From Heyndrickxia ginsengihumi (GTDB taxonomy: Bacteria > Bacillota > Bacilli > Bacillales > Bacillaceae_C), in the NCBI RefSeq assembly GCF_011008565.1, contig NZ_JAAIWK010000008.1:49868-113867 (forward strand): a stretch of DNA of 64,000 nucleotides. Reading direction: 5' to 3'. How positions within the stretch are numbered: the stretch's first letter is position 1; each line of letters begins with the position of its first letter. The position numbers were made by a program, and so were the translations under genes. Below, piece after piece: positions 9,180-17,847 of the stretch. The notes under the pieces are model-generated. The model saw only the letters and a list, made by a program, of their open reading frames with translations. It did no database searches and was not told where the DNA came from.

Positions 9180-9232
9180 AGTGTTAACAGCCCCCATTGG
9201 ATCTATTATTCGATGGGGGTTGTCCTGTTTTC
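9180..9232 (+). terminator. Terminator of comER, sequence shared with the rpsT terminator
   Basis: CCCCCATTGGATC...GATGGGGG followed by TTGTCCTGTTTTCTTT. From AGAGTGTTAAC to CCTGTTTT it repeats the rpsT terminator with a few changes. Confidence 0.85.
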
Positions 9233-9529
9233 TTTACACCCGATGTAAAAAATCTACTTAAATCCGTGTGTTTAAAATGAGCTACTTCCTTCAGTTAATC
9301 TCCCCATAAGTATCAATGAATCATTTGAAAATGTAAAAAAAATCGTTTCATAACAAGACCGAGTGAAGATCCAGTTGTTTATGAAAAATCTCTTTATTTT
9401 TAATATGTTTTTTGCATCCGTTCTATACGTTAAACTATAGAAGAAATCGAACAAACATAGCATATCGCTGGTTTAAGGATACAATTTTAAAACCTAAAAA
9501 GAATTTAAAAATAAACATTCCATTAGTTC

Positions 9530-9650
9530 GGAGAAGCATTTGCTCGGCGCTTGTCCGCGGAAAGCGAGCGGTAAGCTTTGGAGAACTATCCTCTATCTAA
9601 AATAAAAAAGACTGCCCTACAAACTAAAACAAGTTTGTTGACAGCCTCAG
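9530..9650 (-). repeat. Second dispersed repeat (copy b), containing the yqeM terminator
   Basis: AAAGCGAGCGGTAAGC, TTGGAGAACTATCCTCTA and AAATAAAAAAGACTGCCC line up with copy a at 3.0-3.15 kb. CAAACTAAAACAAGTTTG around 9618-9635 forms the stem. On the minus strand it is followed by GGGCAGTCTTTTTTA, so it terminates the yqeG-yqeM operon. The stretch 9233-9530 between the two terminators shows nothing I can assign. Confidence 0.7.
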
Positions 9651-9677
9651 TGAATAAGTTATTTTCAGCAATCTCTT

Positions 9678-10430
9678 TTACGATGACTCTTTCATACATG
9701 TAAAGAAGATTCGTTCACTTTGCGAGGATGGTTGATCGACTGAAAAATCAGCTGTAATTGTTTTAACTGTAAAACCAGCTTCTTTTAGCCAATGACCATA
9801 CTGCTCAATTGAAAATGTTCTTTGCTTATGTAATTCATCTATTCTTTCATATAAACCTGTTTGCTGATCCAATACAAAGAAACTAAGATCATGTTCCACT
9901 GAATATGGGTGTTCTCCTTCAAAGCAGTTCCATATGTAAGAAACCTCGTCATCATTTTCAGCAAAAGTATGATGAGCAAAAATATTTTCCATTTTATAAA
10001 TAGAATGGACATCAAATAAAAACATACCACCGGGCTTTAAAGCGGTATATACATGTTTAAACGTTTGTCGAACATCATCTGATGTTGACAAATAATTTAA
10101 AGAATCACAGAAAATAGTCACAATATCATAATTGAAAAGACCTTCTAATTCACACATATTTTGTTGTAAAAGTGATAATGCTATTCCTTCCATCATTGCT
10201 TTTTGATTGGCAACAGTCAACATATCTTCCGATAAATCAACACCTGTTACATGGTAACCATTTTTGGCAAGACGAATGGACAGTTCACCTGTACCACAAG
10301 CTAAATCTAGTACACGTTTACCAGTATGATGATAAATTTTTTGCTGACGCTTTACCCAGTCTAACCATTCATCATACGGAGCATCTTTCATTAAAAAGTC
10401 ATAAACATATGCGAAATCTTCGTAGCTCAT
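9678..10430 (-). CDS. yqeM: Class I SAM-dependent methyltransferase YqeM
   Basis: 250 residues with a standard Rossmann methyltransferase core: motif I VLDLACGTGELS (about residues 40-51), motif II acidic GVDLSEDML, and motif IV IVTIFCDSLNYL. Substrate is unknown. The genomic link with rsfS, yqeK and nadD is conserved in Bacillaceae. Its ATG overlaps the rsfS stop by 4 bases, so translation is probably coupled. Last gene of the operon, followed by a terminator. Confidence 0.85.
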   Translation of the reverse strand: MSYEDFAYVYDFLMKDAPYDEWLDWVKRQQKIYHHTGKRVLDLACGTGELSIRLAKNGYHVTGVDLSEDMLTVANQKAMMEGIALSLLQQNMCELEGLFNYDIVTIFCDSLNYLSTSDDVRQTFKHVYTALKPGGMFLFDVHSIYKMENIFAHHTFAENDDEVSYIWNCFEGEHPYSVEHDLSFFVLDQQTGLYERIDELHKQRTFSIEQYGHWLKEAGFTVKTITADFSVDQPSSQSERIFFTCMKESS

Positions 10431-10780
10431 GATAATACATTTGCAACGCTAATGGATGGTGCATCTCCCCATAATCTTTCTAAATTATAATAACTTCTCT
10501 CATCGCGATTAAAGATATGTGCAACGACATCGCCTAAATCAATAAGCACCCATTTTCCTTCGTCATAGCCTTCCATCCGTTTTACTTCGCCGCCCAATTC
10601 CTCTACTTTTTCTTTTACTTCACGAGCAATCGCTTGTATTTGTTTATTTGAATTTCCGTTGCAAACAAGAAAATAATCCGCAATTAAAGATAGACCTTGC
10701 ATATTTAGTACAACAATATCTTCTGCTCGTTTATCATCACACGCTTTTACAACAACTTTTAATAATTCTTGATTATTCAT
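10427..10780 (-). CDS. rsfS: Ribosome silencing factor RsfS
   Basis: 117 residues of the RsfS/Iojap family. Family motifs include KRAEDIVVLNMQGLSLIADY near the N-terminus and KRMEGYDEGKWVLIDLGDVV in the second half. It binds uL14 and blocks subunit joining under nutrient limitation. It overlaps yqeK and yqeM by 4 bases on each side, indicating tight operon packing. Confidence 0.95.
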   Translation of the reverse strand: MNNQELLKVVVKACDDKRAEDIVVLNMQGLSLIADYFLVCNGNSNKQIQAIAREVKEKVEELGGEVKRMEGYDEGKWVLIDLGDVVAHIFNRDERSYYNLERLWGDAPSISVANVLS

Positions 10781-11352
10781 AACTGCTTCCCTTCTTTCTT
10801 CATGATTAAATCATTATATAAAGCGAATGTATCTGGAAAAATGGATTGATCTTTACTTAGTAAAAACTCAATTGTATGTTTTGCAGCATACAAAACAGCT
10901 TCATCTAAATCCGTTTTAGCCAATTGTCTCGCTTTGTCAACACCTGGAAATTGGCGGCCAGGTTCAATATAGTCAGCTAAGTAAATAATTTTTTCAAGCT
11001 TATTCATATTCTCTCTTCCAGAAGTATGAAACTTGATTGCATCTAATATATCTTCATCTTTTATACCGACTTCTGTTTTAACTAAATATGCGCCAACTGG
11101 AGCATGCCATAATTCAACATGATAATGTAAAAGTCTGTTGTCCATATTTTGCTCGATAATGATTTGTTTCATTTCATCAGCTGGACGGAATTTTGCATAA
11201 TCGTGAAAAATAGCTGCCAATTCCGCCTTTTTTTCATCCTCATTGTAGTTTTGCGCAAGCTCTATCGCTGTTTCCATCACACCGATCGTATGTAAATAAC
11301 GGCGTTCTGTTAACTGCTCCTTAACGATTTGTAATGCTTTATCACGTTCCAT
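10777..11352 (-). CDS. yqeK: HD-domain hydrolase YqeK (bis(5'-nucleosyl)-tetraphosphatase, symmetrical)
   Basis: 191 residues with an HD metal-dependent phosphohydrolase fold: H21 in YLHTIGVMETA, HD in IFHDYAKF, and later KFHTSGRENM and YLADYIEPGR. Members of this family hydrolyse Ap4A to ADP. The gene overlaps nadD by 11 bases and rsfS by 4. The neighbouring nadD consumes ATP and mononucleotides, which fits a nucleotide-housekeeping role (inference). Confidence 0.9.
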   Translation of the reverse strand: MERDKALQIVKEQLTERRYLHTIGVMETAIELAQNYNEDEKKAELAAIFHDYAKFRPADEMKQIIIEQNMDNRLLHYHVELWHAPVGAYLVKTEVGIKDEDILDAIKFHTSGRENMNKLEKIIYLADYIEPGRQFPGVDKARQLAKTDLDEAVLYAAKHTIEFLLSKDQSIFPDTFALYNDLIMKKEGKQL

Positions 11353-11917
11353 ATAAATGATGCTCCTTTATATAATCCCAAACTTGATCAGCAATTAAAT
11401 ATTGAACGGACATATTATGATATAATCTTTCACGAATAATAGATGATGAAATTTGAATATCCGGAATTTCCACAAATGTAATTGGATAATGGGTTATATG
11501 CGAATATTTTGGTCGGTTTACACCAACAAAATTCACTAGCTGAACAAGTTGCTCAATATTTTTCCATTTTGGTAAGTATTCAATCATATCCGCCCCAATA
11601 ATAAAATAAAAATCTATATCTGGTTCCCGCTCTTTCAATAAAACCATCGTATCATATGTGTATGACGGACCTGTTCGCTCTAATTCAATTGTCTCTATGA
11701 CAAACTTAGGGTGATCAGCAATTGCAAGCTTTAACATATTTAAACGATCATTATTTGTTACATCTGCTACCTTCATTTTATGCGGCGGTTCTTGATTTGG
11801 CATAAATCTGATCTCATCTAGTTTTAATGCCTGAAGTACTTCATTGGCTAAAATAACATGTCCAAGATGAGGAGGATCAAAGGTCCCGCCTAAAATTCCT
11901 ACTTGCTTTTTCTTCAT
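11342..11917 (-). CDS. nadD: Nicotinate-nucleotide adenylyltransferase
   Basis: 191 residues. Joins nicotinate mononucleotide and ATP to deamido-NAD in NAD synthesis. The nucleotidyltransferase motif GGTFDPPHLGH lies at residues 10-20 and the second motif ISSSIIRERL near 160. Start ATG after AGGGTGAC. It overlaps the downstream yqeK by 11 bases. Confidence 0.97.
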   Translation of the reverse strand: MKKKQVGILGGTFDPPHLGHVILANEVLQALKLDEIRFMPNQEPPHKMKVADVTNNDRLNMLKLAIADHPKFVIETIELERTGPSYTYDTMVLLKEREPDIDFYFIIGADMIEYLPKWKNIEQLVQLVNFVGVNRPKYSHITHYPITFVEIPDIQISSSIIRERLYHNMSVQYLIADQVWDYIKEHHLYGT

Positions 11918-11931
11918 ATTAAGTCACCCTG

Positions 11932-12222
11932 CTACGGAAGAACAATTTCTTTATTCTCTTTTGATTCTTTATACAAGACAATAGTATTTCCAATAATTTG
12001 AACAAGCTCCGCATTAGTTCCTTGCACAAGTTGATCTGCAACTGTTTGCTTATCTTCTTCGCAGTTTTGCAAAACACTAATTTTCATTAATTCTCGAGCC
12101 TCAAGTGCATCACTCACTTGGCGAATCATATTTTCGTTTACTCCGCCTTTTCCAACTTGAAAGATGGGATTCAAATGATGCGCTTTTGAACGCAAAAATC
12201 GTTTTTGTTTACCAGTTAACAT
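11932..12222 (-). CDS. yhbY: Ribosome assembly RNA-binding protein YhbY (YqeI)
   Basis: 96 residues of the CRM-domain family: MLTGKQKRFLRSKAH, then FQVGKGGVNENMI containing the GxxG RNA-binding loop. Associated with pre-50S particles. The ATG at 12220-12222 overlaps the aroE stop by one base (TAATG) and is preceded by AGGAGGGAAATA. The frame opens further upstream inside aroE without a ribosome site. Confidence 0.93.
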   Translation of the reverse strand: MLTGKQKRFLRSKAHHLNPIFQVGKGGVNENMIRQVSDALEARELMKISVLQNCEEDKQTVADQLVQGTNAELVQIIGNTIVLYKESKENKEIVLP

Positions 12223-13058
12223 TATTTCCCTCCTAATTTGTCCATCACTATCTGTTTCATCCGTTTGACATCTGGGGTTTGCCCAGTCCATTTTTCAAAC
12301 GCAATTGCTCCTTGATAAATAAACATTCCAAGACCATTTTGAATATTGGCTCCCAACCTTTTTGCCTCGGCCAAAAAAGCAGTTTCAAAAGGATTGTATA
12401 TGATATCCGCTACATAGGCGTTAACATTCAAATGTTTTAACGAAATCGGCTGCAGATGAACATTCGGATGCATACCGATCGATGTTGTTTGTACAATTAA
12501 TGAGTATTGAGCTAAACATTCTTCAGCGTCTTGCAGCGTTATAGCTTTAGATTGACAATGAAATGGATTTGCTTGTTGCAGCGCTATAGCTTTTTCCAAT
12601 GTACGATTGCAAATATCAATTTGTTTCACACCGCTTTGCGCTAAAGCATAGTAGATTGCTTTGGCCGCTCCGCCAGCTCCAACGACAAGTACATGCTCGT
12701 TCGTTACATCTTCTTTCCAATCCTCTTTTAAAGATTGAATAAAACCAGGGCCGTCTGTATTATAGCCAATCCACTTCGTCCCCTTCCTTACAACAGTATT
12801 AACCGCGCCAATTGCTTCAGCTAACGGATCTATCTCGTCTAAGTAAGGAATGATTGCTGTTTTATGTGGAATCGTTACATTAAAGCCAGAAACACCAATT
12901 GCTTTCATTCCTTTTACTGCTGCTTCTAAATTATCTGGCGTGACATGAAAGGCATGATAATCTGCATCATAGTGTAATGCTTTGAAAGCATCATTATGCA
13001 TAAGTGGTGACATAGAATGCGCAATTGGGTCACCAATAACACCATATAATTCTCTCAC
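12222..13058 (-). CDS. aroE: Shikimate dehydrogenase
   Basis: 278 residues. Reduces 3-dehydroshikimate to shikimate with NADPH in the aromatic pathway. Seen: N-terminal substrate site (GDPIAHSMSPLMHN, NVTIPHK with the catalytic Lys), the nucleotide-binding VVGAGGAAKAI and the closing NGLGMFIYQGAIAFEKWTG. Operon position between yqeH and yhbY is conserved. Confidence 0.97.
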   Translation of the reverse strand: MRELYGVIGDPIAHSMSPLMHNDAFKALHYDADYHAFHVTPDNLEAAVKGMKAIGVSGFNVTIPHKTAIIPYLDEIDPLAEAIGAVNTVVRKGTKWIGYNTDGPGFIQSLKEDWKEDVTNEHVLVVGAGGAAKAIYYALAQSGVKQIDICNRTLEKAIALQQANPFHCQSKAITLQDAEECLAQYSLIVQTTSIGMHPNVHLQPISLKHLNVNAYVADIIYNPFETAFLAEAKRLGANIQNGLGMFIYQGAIAFEKWTGQTPDVKRMKQIVMDKLGGK

Positions 13059-13139
13059 AACGACTCTCCTCCCCTACTATTAAAGACAGCTATATATTTA
13101 TACTTCATTACATCCCCTTGTCATCCAAACACTTTATAC

Positions 13140-14246
13140 TTAAATTAAAGACTTTCTAAGCATTACATGTACGCCCTTCGGAACGTATGCCGCTACAATT
13201 GCACCTGGCTCATTTACTGTTACCCAGCCTAATCCAGAGAAAACAATATCTGTTTTTCCTTCTTTTATCGAAAATTCATAACGGACAAGTTCTGGAAAGC
13301 CTTCAAGTTCATCTTTTCCCGGCGGTTGCAGCAAATCACCGAGCTGCCTTTCATACAATGCATCGGCATTTTCTAATTTTGTTCGATGAATTTGCATCGC
13401 ATTTGACAAATAGCAGACAAAAGAACGTCGTCCGCCTTTTATATAATCAAGCCGAGCTAATCCGCCAAAAAATAATGTTTGCTCTTCGTTAAGCTGAAAA
13501 ATTATCGGCTTAATTTCCTTTTTAGGTGTAATCACTTTTAAATCTTTTTTGCCTACAAAATGCGCCATTTGATGATGATTAATAATTCCCGGTGTATCAT
13601 AGAGAGCTGTGCCATCGTCTAATGGTATTTCAATCATATCTAACGTCGTACCAGGAAAATGGGAAGTTGTAATAAGTTCTTGTTCACCTGTCGCTTGCTT
13701 AATAACTCGATTAATAAACGTTGATTTACCGACATTCGTACAACCAACGACATATACATCTCTGCCATTGCGATATTGTTCAATCGCTTCCATAGCTTCA
13801 TCTACTGAATGACCTTTAGCAGCACTCACTAATAAAACATCAATAGGATCTAAACCTAGTTCTTTTGCTTGCTGCTTCATCCATTGTATCATTTTTTTCC
13901 TTTTTACCGCTTTAGGAAGCAAGTCTTCTTTATTACCAATTAATAAAATTGGATTTTTGCCAACAAATCTTTGCAATCCTGGCAGCCAACTTCCATTAAA
14001 GTCAAATATATCAACGATTTTCACGATTAGCCCATCAACATCACCGAGCTGATTTAAAATCTTCAAAAAATCTTCATCTGTTAAAGAAACGTCTTGAACT
14101 TCATTATAGTGCTTTAAACGAAAACAACGCTGACAAATAATTTGTTCCTTATTTAAAGCGGAGGGTGGAGCGTACCCTAATTCATTAGGTTGATCAGTTT
14201 GAATCACAACCCCGCATCCTATACAATGTACTTTCATAGTTTCCAA
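13140..14246 (-). CDS. yqeH: Ribosome-biogenesis GTPase YqeH
   Basis: About 368 residues. A zinc-finger-like CIGC...CQRC module opens the protein, then the GTPase motifs come in permuted order: NKED (G4), SAAKG (G5), GCTNVGKST (G1), DTPG (G3). This is the hallmark of circularly permuted GTPases. YqeH is needed for 30S assembly and 16S rRNA maturation. The best start is TTG at 14244-14246, seven bases after GGGAGG. The ATG three codons later (14237) is 16 bases from that site and less likely. It begins 2 bases after the yqeG stop. Confidence 0.95.
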   Translation of the reverse strand: METMKVHCIGCGVVIQTDQPNELGYAPPSALNKEQIICQRCFRLKHYNEVQDVSLTDEDFLKILNQLGDVDGLIVKIVDIFDFNGSWLPGLQRFVGKNPILLIGNKEDLLPKAVKRKKMIQWMKQQAKELGLDPIDVLLVSAAKGHSVDEAMEAIEQYRNGRDVYVVGCTNVGKSTFINRVIKQATGEQELITTSHFPGTTLDMIEIPLDDGTALYDTPGIINHHQMAHFVGKKDLKVITPKKEIKPIIFQLNEEQTLFFGGLARLDYIKGGRRSFVCYLSNAMQIHRTKLENADALYERQLGDLLQPPGKDELEGFPELVRYEFSIKEGKTDIVFSGLGWVTVNEPGAIVAAYVPKGVHVMLRKSLI

Positions 14247-14248
14247 AC

Positions 14249-14767
14249 TTAATCCTCCCAAGATAATAATCCTTTTTTCTTAAAATAACTCATAATTCTT
14301 CTTTCAACTTTTCTATTGAATTTTGTCATAAAACCATCTGACTGTGCAACAGGCACAACCAAAATTGTATAATAGCCACTGCGATTGCCACCAAGAATAT
14401 CTGTTAACAATTGATCACCGATTACAACTGTTTCCTCCTTGCGAACATTCATCATCTCAACTGCTTTATGGAAGGCTTTTGCAAATGGCTTCCTTGCTTT
14501 ATAAATAAAGGGAATTCCTAGAGGCTCAGCAAATAATTTGACCCGCGATTGTTGATTATTCGAAACAATTGTCACTTTAATTTGGTGTTTTTTCATATTT
14601 TCAAACCAGCTTGTTAATTCTGGCGTTGCACTTGGCCGATCCCATTCCACTAATGTATTATCTAAATCTGTAATAATCGCTTTAATCCCTCTGCTCTTTA
14701 ATTCTTCAGGTTTAATCATTAATACAGATTTTACTTGCTCATTTGGTAAAAAATTATCCAACAACAA
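14249..14767 (-). CDS. yqeG: YqeG family HAD IIIA-type phosphatase
   Basis: 172 residues of the HAD superfamily: nucleophile motif IITDLDNTLVEW, motif II TIVSNN, Lys in YKARKP and motif IV VVIGDQLLTDILGGNRSGY. Related to phosphatidylglycerophosphate phosphatases, though the Bacillus substrate is not settled. The start codon is TTG (14765-14767) after GGAGTG, one of three consecutive TTG codons, so the exact start is uncertain by two residues. First gene of the eight-gene operon that ends with yqeM. Confidence 0.92.
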   Translation of the reverse strand: MLLDNFLPNEQVKSVLMIKPEELKSRGIKAIITDLDNTLVEWDRPSATPELTSWFENMKKHQIKVTIVSNNQQSRVKLFAEPLGIPFIYKARKPFAKAFHKAVEMMNVRKEETVVIGDQLLTDILGGNRSGYYTILVVPVAQSDGFMTKFNRKVERRIMSYFKKKGLLSWED

Positions 14768-15031
14768 TCAATAACACTCCATTCGATTCATTACCATTTT
14801 TATCTAAACAATTATAGTATAGTTTTCTTACTTGTGTTTAAATTTTTCCTTAATCATACCAATTATACAATATTATTCAACTCCTAACATATTAAGAGAA
14901 TGTTCTTGAAATTATTAATAGCATCTTATGAACGTTCATTTATCTATTACGCTGAATAATCATGCTATTTATGTGGTATTTGCCACCCTATAAGATAATT
15001 ATCCAAATAATAAAAAAATAGAAAAAACATA

Positions 15032-15060
15032 TTGTTTTTTTCGACAAACCTATTTATACT
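15032..15060 (+). promoter_or_regulatory. SigmaA-type promoter of the lactate permease gene
   Basis: TTGTTT at 15032-15037 and TATACT at 15055-15060 with a 17-bp spacer, in the 370-base gap before the permease. The rest of 14768-15031 is AT-rich with nothing recognised. Confidence 0.65.
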
Positions 15061-15082
15061 TTTTAAAGTGAGCGTTGATCAC

Positions 15083-15095
15083 GTCATCAGATGAC
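15083..15095. promoter_or_regulatory. Perfect palindrome GTCATCAGATGAC, candidate LutR operator
   Basis: A perfect 13-bp dyad begins 23 bases after the -10 box, a repressor position. From memory, the B. subtilis GntR-type regulator LutR acts on lutP through a TCATC-N-GATGA dyad, which this matches. I could not check that. The regulator gene itself is not in the window. Confidence 0.6.
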
Positions 15096-15134
15096 CATTT
15101 AACCATATCATTAAAAAGAAAGAGGGGTTTATTT

Positions 15135-16823
15135 ATGAGGTATGTACAAAATTTTATTCCTATTCATGATCACTTATTTTTATCGGCCCTAGTTGCACTT
15201 ATCCCAATTGCCTTTTTCTTTTGGGCGTTAGCAATTAAGAGAATGGCAGCAATGAAAGCAAGTCTAATCACGTTAATTATTTCTTTGTTTATTTCTGTAA
15301 TCGTTTACAAAATGCCGGTTGCTTTTCCCGTTATGTCAGCCACCCAAGGTGCTGTATACGGAATCATACCAATTGGTTGGATTATTGTCACCTCAGTTTT
15401 TTTATATAAATTAACTGTAAAAACTGGGCAGTTTGAAATTATTCGCAACTCTGTTGTATCAATTACTGAAGATAGAAGATTACAAGCATTGCTCATTGCC
15501 TTTTCATTCGGAGCTTTCTTAGAAGGTGCTGCAGGATTCGGTGCTCCGGTAGCAATATCAGCAGCATTACTAGTTGGACTTGGTTTCAATCCACTGTATG
15601 CTGCAGGCATTTGTCTTCTTGCTAACACAGCACCTGTAGCTTTTGGGGCAATTGGTTCACCTATTATTGCTATGGCAGGGCCAACAGGTGTATCTGCATT
15701 AGAAATTTCAAAAATGGTCGGTCGGCAATTGCCCTTTATTTCAGCATTTATTCCGCTGTATTTAATCATAATCATGGCAGGCTTTAAAAAAGCATTACAA
15801 GTACTACCTGCACTATTAGTATCTGGATTTTCTTTTGCCATTACACAATATTTCACATCTAATTTTATGGGTCCTGAACTTCCGGACGTATTATCAGCTT
15901 TAGTGTCATTAGTTGTTCTAGCAGTATTTTTAAAATTTTGGAAACCAAAAAGTATTTTTCGGTTTGCACACGAAGAAGCAGCAGCTACTCTATCTGTTTC
16001 AGAACCGTCGAAAGCGATTTCTCCACATACAAGATGGGAAATCGTTAGGGCATGGTCGCCATTTATTATCCTAACAGTTTTCATCACAATCTGGGGAATT
16101 CCGCAAATAAAAAATGCCTTAACAGGACACTATACTGGAACAAACGCATTATTGAAAGCGGTTAATTATGTAGGGTCGGTATTAACCTTTAATCCGAATG
16201 TTCCATTCATCAACAACCATATTATGAATGGCAATGGGCAAGGTATTTCTGCAGCATATAAATTAGAAATTTTAGGTTCAGCTGGAACAGCCATATTTAT
16301 TGCTGCTATCATTACAAAATATATTGTTAAGATTTCCTGGAAAGATTGGGTGCTTGTTTTAGGAGAAACGTTGAAAGAGCTAACATTTCCTGTTTTGACA
16401 ATCATTTTCGTCGTTGCTTTTGCATATGTTATGAATGCCTCAGGAATGATTACCACTTTAGCATTAGCACTAGCGAAGACAGGTTCGTTTTTTCCGTTTT
16501 TCTCACCAATTTTAGGTTGGCTAGGGGTATTTATTACAGGATCGGATACTTCGTCAAACGTGCTATTTGGGGCGCTTCAACAAGTATCGGCTCAATCTGT
16601 AGGGATGAACCCAATATTAGCACTGGCTGCCAATTCTTCTGGCGGTGTCACAGGAAAAATGATCTCTCCACAATCTATCGCTGTCGCATGTGCAGCAACC
16701 GGTTTGATTGGAAAAGAGTCGGAGCTATTCCGATTCACCGTGAAGCATAGCCTCTTCCTGTTACTATTAATTTGTATTATCACATTTATTCAATCATTCT
16801 TTTTGACTTGGATGGTACCATAA
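15135..16823 (+). CDS. lutP: L-lactate permease, LutP/LctP family
   Basis: 562 residues with about 13-14 membrane helices. Strongly conserved stretches include SATQGAVYGIIPIGWIIVTS, FGAFLEGAAGFGAPVAIS and GSDTSSNVLFGALQ. Proton-coupled uptake of L-lactate (possibly glycolate). Length and N-terminus resemble B. subtilis LutP (about 563) more than LctP (about 541). ATG at 15135 follows GAGGGGTTTATTT. An open frame continues upstream to 15075 but crosses the putative operator. Monocistronic, placed between yqeG and sda where B. subtilis has no gene, with no lutABC beside it. Confidence 0.92.
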   Translation: MRYVQNFIPIHDHLFLSALVALIPIAFFFWALAIKRMAAMKASLITLIISLFISVIVYKMPVAFPVMSATQGAVYGIIPIGWIIVTSVFLYKLTVKTGQFEIIRNSVVSITEDRRLQALLIAFSFGAFLEGAAGFGAPVAISAALLVGLGFNPLYAAGICLLANTAPVAFGAIGSPIIAMAGPTGVSALEISKMVGRQLPFISAFIPLYLIIIMAGFKKALQVLPALLVSGFSFAITQYFTSNFMGPELPDVLSALVSLVVLAVFLKFWKPKSIFRFAHEEAAATLSVSEPSKAISPHTRWEIVRAWSPFIILTVFITIWGIPQIKNALTGHYTGTNALLKAVNYVGSVLTFNPNVPFINNHIMNGNGQGISAAYKLEILGSAGTAIFIAAIITKYIVKISWKDWVLVLGETLKELTFPVLTIIFVVAFAYVMNASGMITTLALALAKTGSFFPFFSPILGWLGVFITGSDTSSNVLFGALQQVSAQSVGMNPILALAANSSGGVTGKMISPQSIAVACAATGLIGKESELFRFTVKHSLFLLLLICIITFIQSFFLTWMVP

Positions 16824-16890
16824 AAAAGGACTGTTTATTCATAAACAGCCTTCAACATTAAGTAATAAACGTTTTTATATCCACTTTAGT

Positions 16891-16930
16891 AAAAAGGCTC
16901 GTCAGCATATCATGACGAACCTTTTTATTT
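16891..16930 (+). terminator. Terminator after lutP
   Basis: AAAAAGGcTCGTCA pairs with TGACGAaCCTTTTT around an 8-nt loop, with a T-tail. A smaller hairpin (CTGTTTAT/ATAAACAG) lies just before it at 16831-16849. Confidence 0.8.
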
Positions 16931-16994
16931 TGTCTAAAAGATTGTTGGTTTTCAAGAAATATTATTCACCAAAATAATTTATTAAAAAGTTAAT

Positions 16995-17090
16995 TGGAGC
17001 ATGCGGGATTAGCGCGATTGCTGAGACCTCACAGGCGTGCAGCGCCAAGAAGGCTCAGCTTCCTTCTGCAGAAATCAACTGCCACCTGAT
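16995..17090 (+). repeat. MITE-like dispersed repeat, copy 2 (diverged)
   Basis: TGCGGGATTAGCGCGATTGC, CACAGGCGTGCAGCGCC and AAGGCTCAGCTTCC match the family core. The copy touches the end of the nitroreductase gene, whose stop lies 8 bases beyond it. Confidence 0.7.
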
Positions 17091-17097
17091 TGAACTT

Positions 17098-17847
17098 TTA
17101 TTTTTTATCAAAACCTTGTTTTTGAACATATTCCTTCATATAAAGACGCGTAGGTGTTGTAAATTTCACAGCCATTTGACTTGTCCAAGTATCTTGTCTT
17201 TCATTATTTGTTCTTTCTTTATAATATTGTTGTATCGTTTGATTGTAATCATGTAGCTGTTCTTTTAATAATTCTTTATTTGTTTGATATCCATTCTCAT
17301 GGTAAACATGTGCAAACGGTAAACGTGGTTTTTTAGATGATTCATGGAGCGGATAACCAATTGTCATTGCGAATAATGGAATAACATGCTTTGGAATATT
17401 AAGCAGCTTCGAAACTTCAACTAACTGGTTACGCAGCCCCCCGATATAACAAATCCCAAGACCCATTGACTCTGCCGCTAATGCTGCATTTTGCGCTGCA
17501 AGTGCCGCATCAATGACAGCAATCATAAAGTTTTCCGTTCTTTCTAAGGAATCTGTAATGTCCACATTCTCCATTTCGGCGACAACTTGATGACGATATA
17601 AATCAGCACAGAAAACGAGAAGATGGCCGTTCTTTTCAACATATGGCTGATTGCCGACAAGATGAGCAAGTTGTTTCTTTTTCTCCTGATCTGTAATACC
17701 GATAATCGTATATGCTTGAACATAGCTTGACGTTGCTGCAGCCTGTGCACTTTTGACAATGACTTCGATTTGTTCCTTCGTTAACGGTCGATCTTCATAT
17801 TTACGTATAGATCTGTGATTTAAAATGGTTTCAATCATTGTGTTCAT
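17098..17847 (-). CDS. NADPH-dependent nitroreductase/oxidoreductase, NfsA group
   Basis: 249 residues of the flavin nitroreductase fold. Signatures: LNHRSIRKYEDRPLTKEQIE (FMN-binding RSIRKY at the start), QAAATSSYVQAYTIIG, AAQNAALAAESMGLGICYIG and a C-terminal extension typical of the NfsA/FRP subgroup. Reduces nitro-aromatics, quinones or flavins using NADPH; the physiological substrate is unknown. ATG follows AAGGAGGGAATAAAAA, and the first 17 bases overlap the end of the acetyltransferase gene, so the two are one transcript. Confidence 0.88.
   Translation of the reverse strand: MNTMIETILNHRSIRKYEDRPLTKEQIEVIVKSAQAAATSSYVQAYTIIGITDQEKKKQLAHLVGNQPYVEKNGHLLVFCADLYRHQVVAEMENVDITDSLERTENFMIAVIDAALAAQNAALAAESMGLGICYIGGLRNQLVEVSKLLNIPKHVIPLFAMTIGYPLHESSKKPRLPFAHVYHENGYQTNKELLKEQLHDYNQTIQQYYKERTNNERQDTWTSQMAVKFTTPTRLYMKEYVQKQGFDKK

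Noticed and set aside
9272..9463. 63-codon minus ORF in the comER-yqeM gap
   Set aside because: AT-rich, no ribosome site, no recognisable domain.
15305..16087. 260-codon minus-strand ORF
   Set aside because: Antisense shadow of the lactate permease; Ala/Pro/Thr-rich composition typical of mirrored hydrophobic codons.
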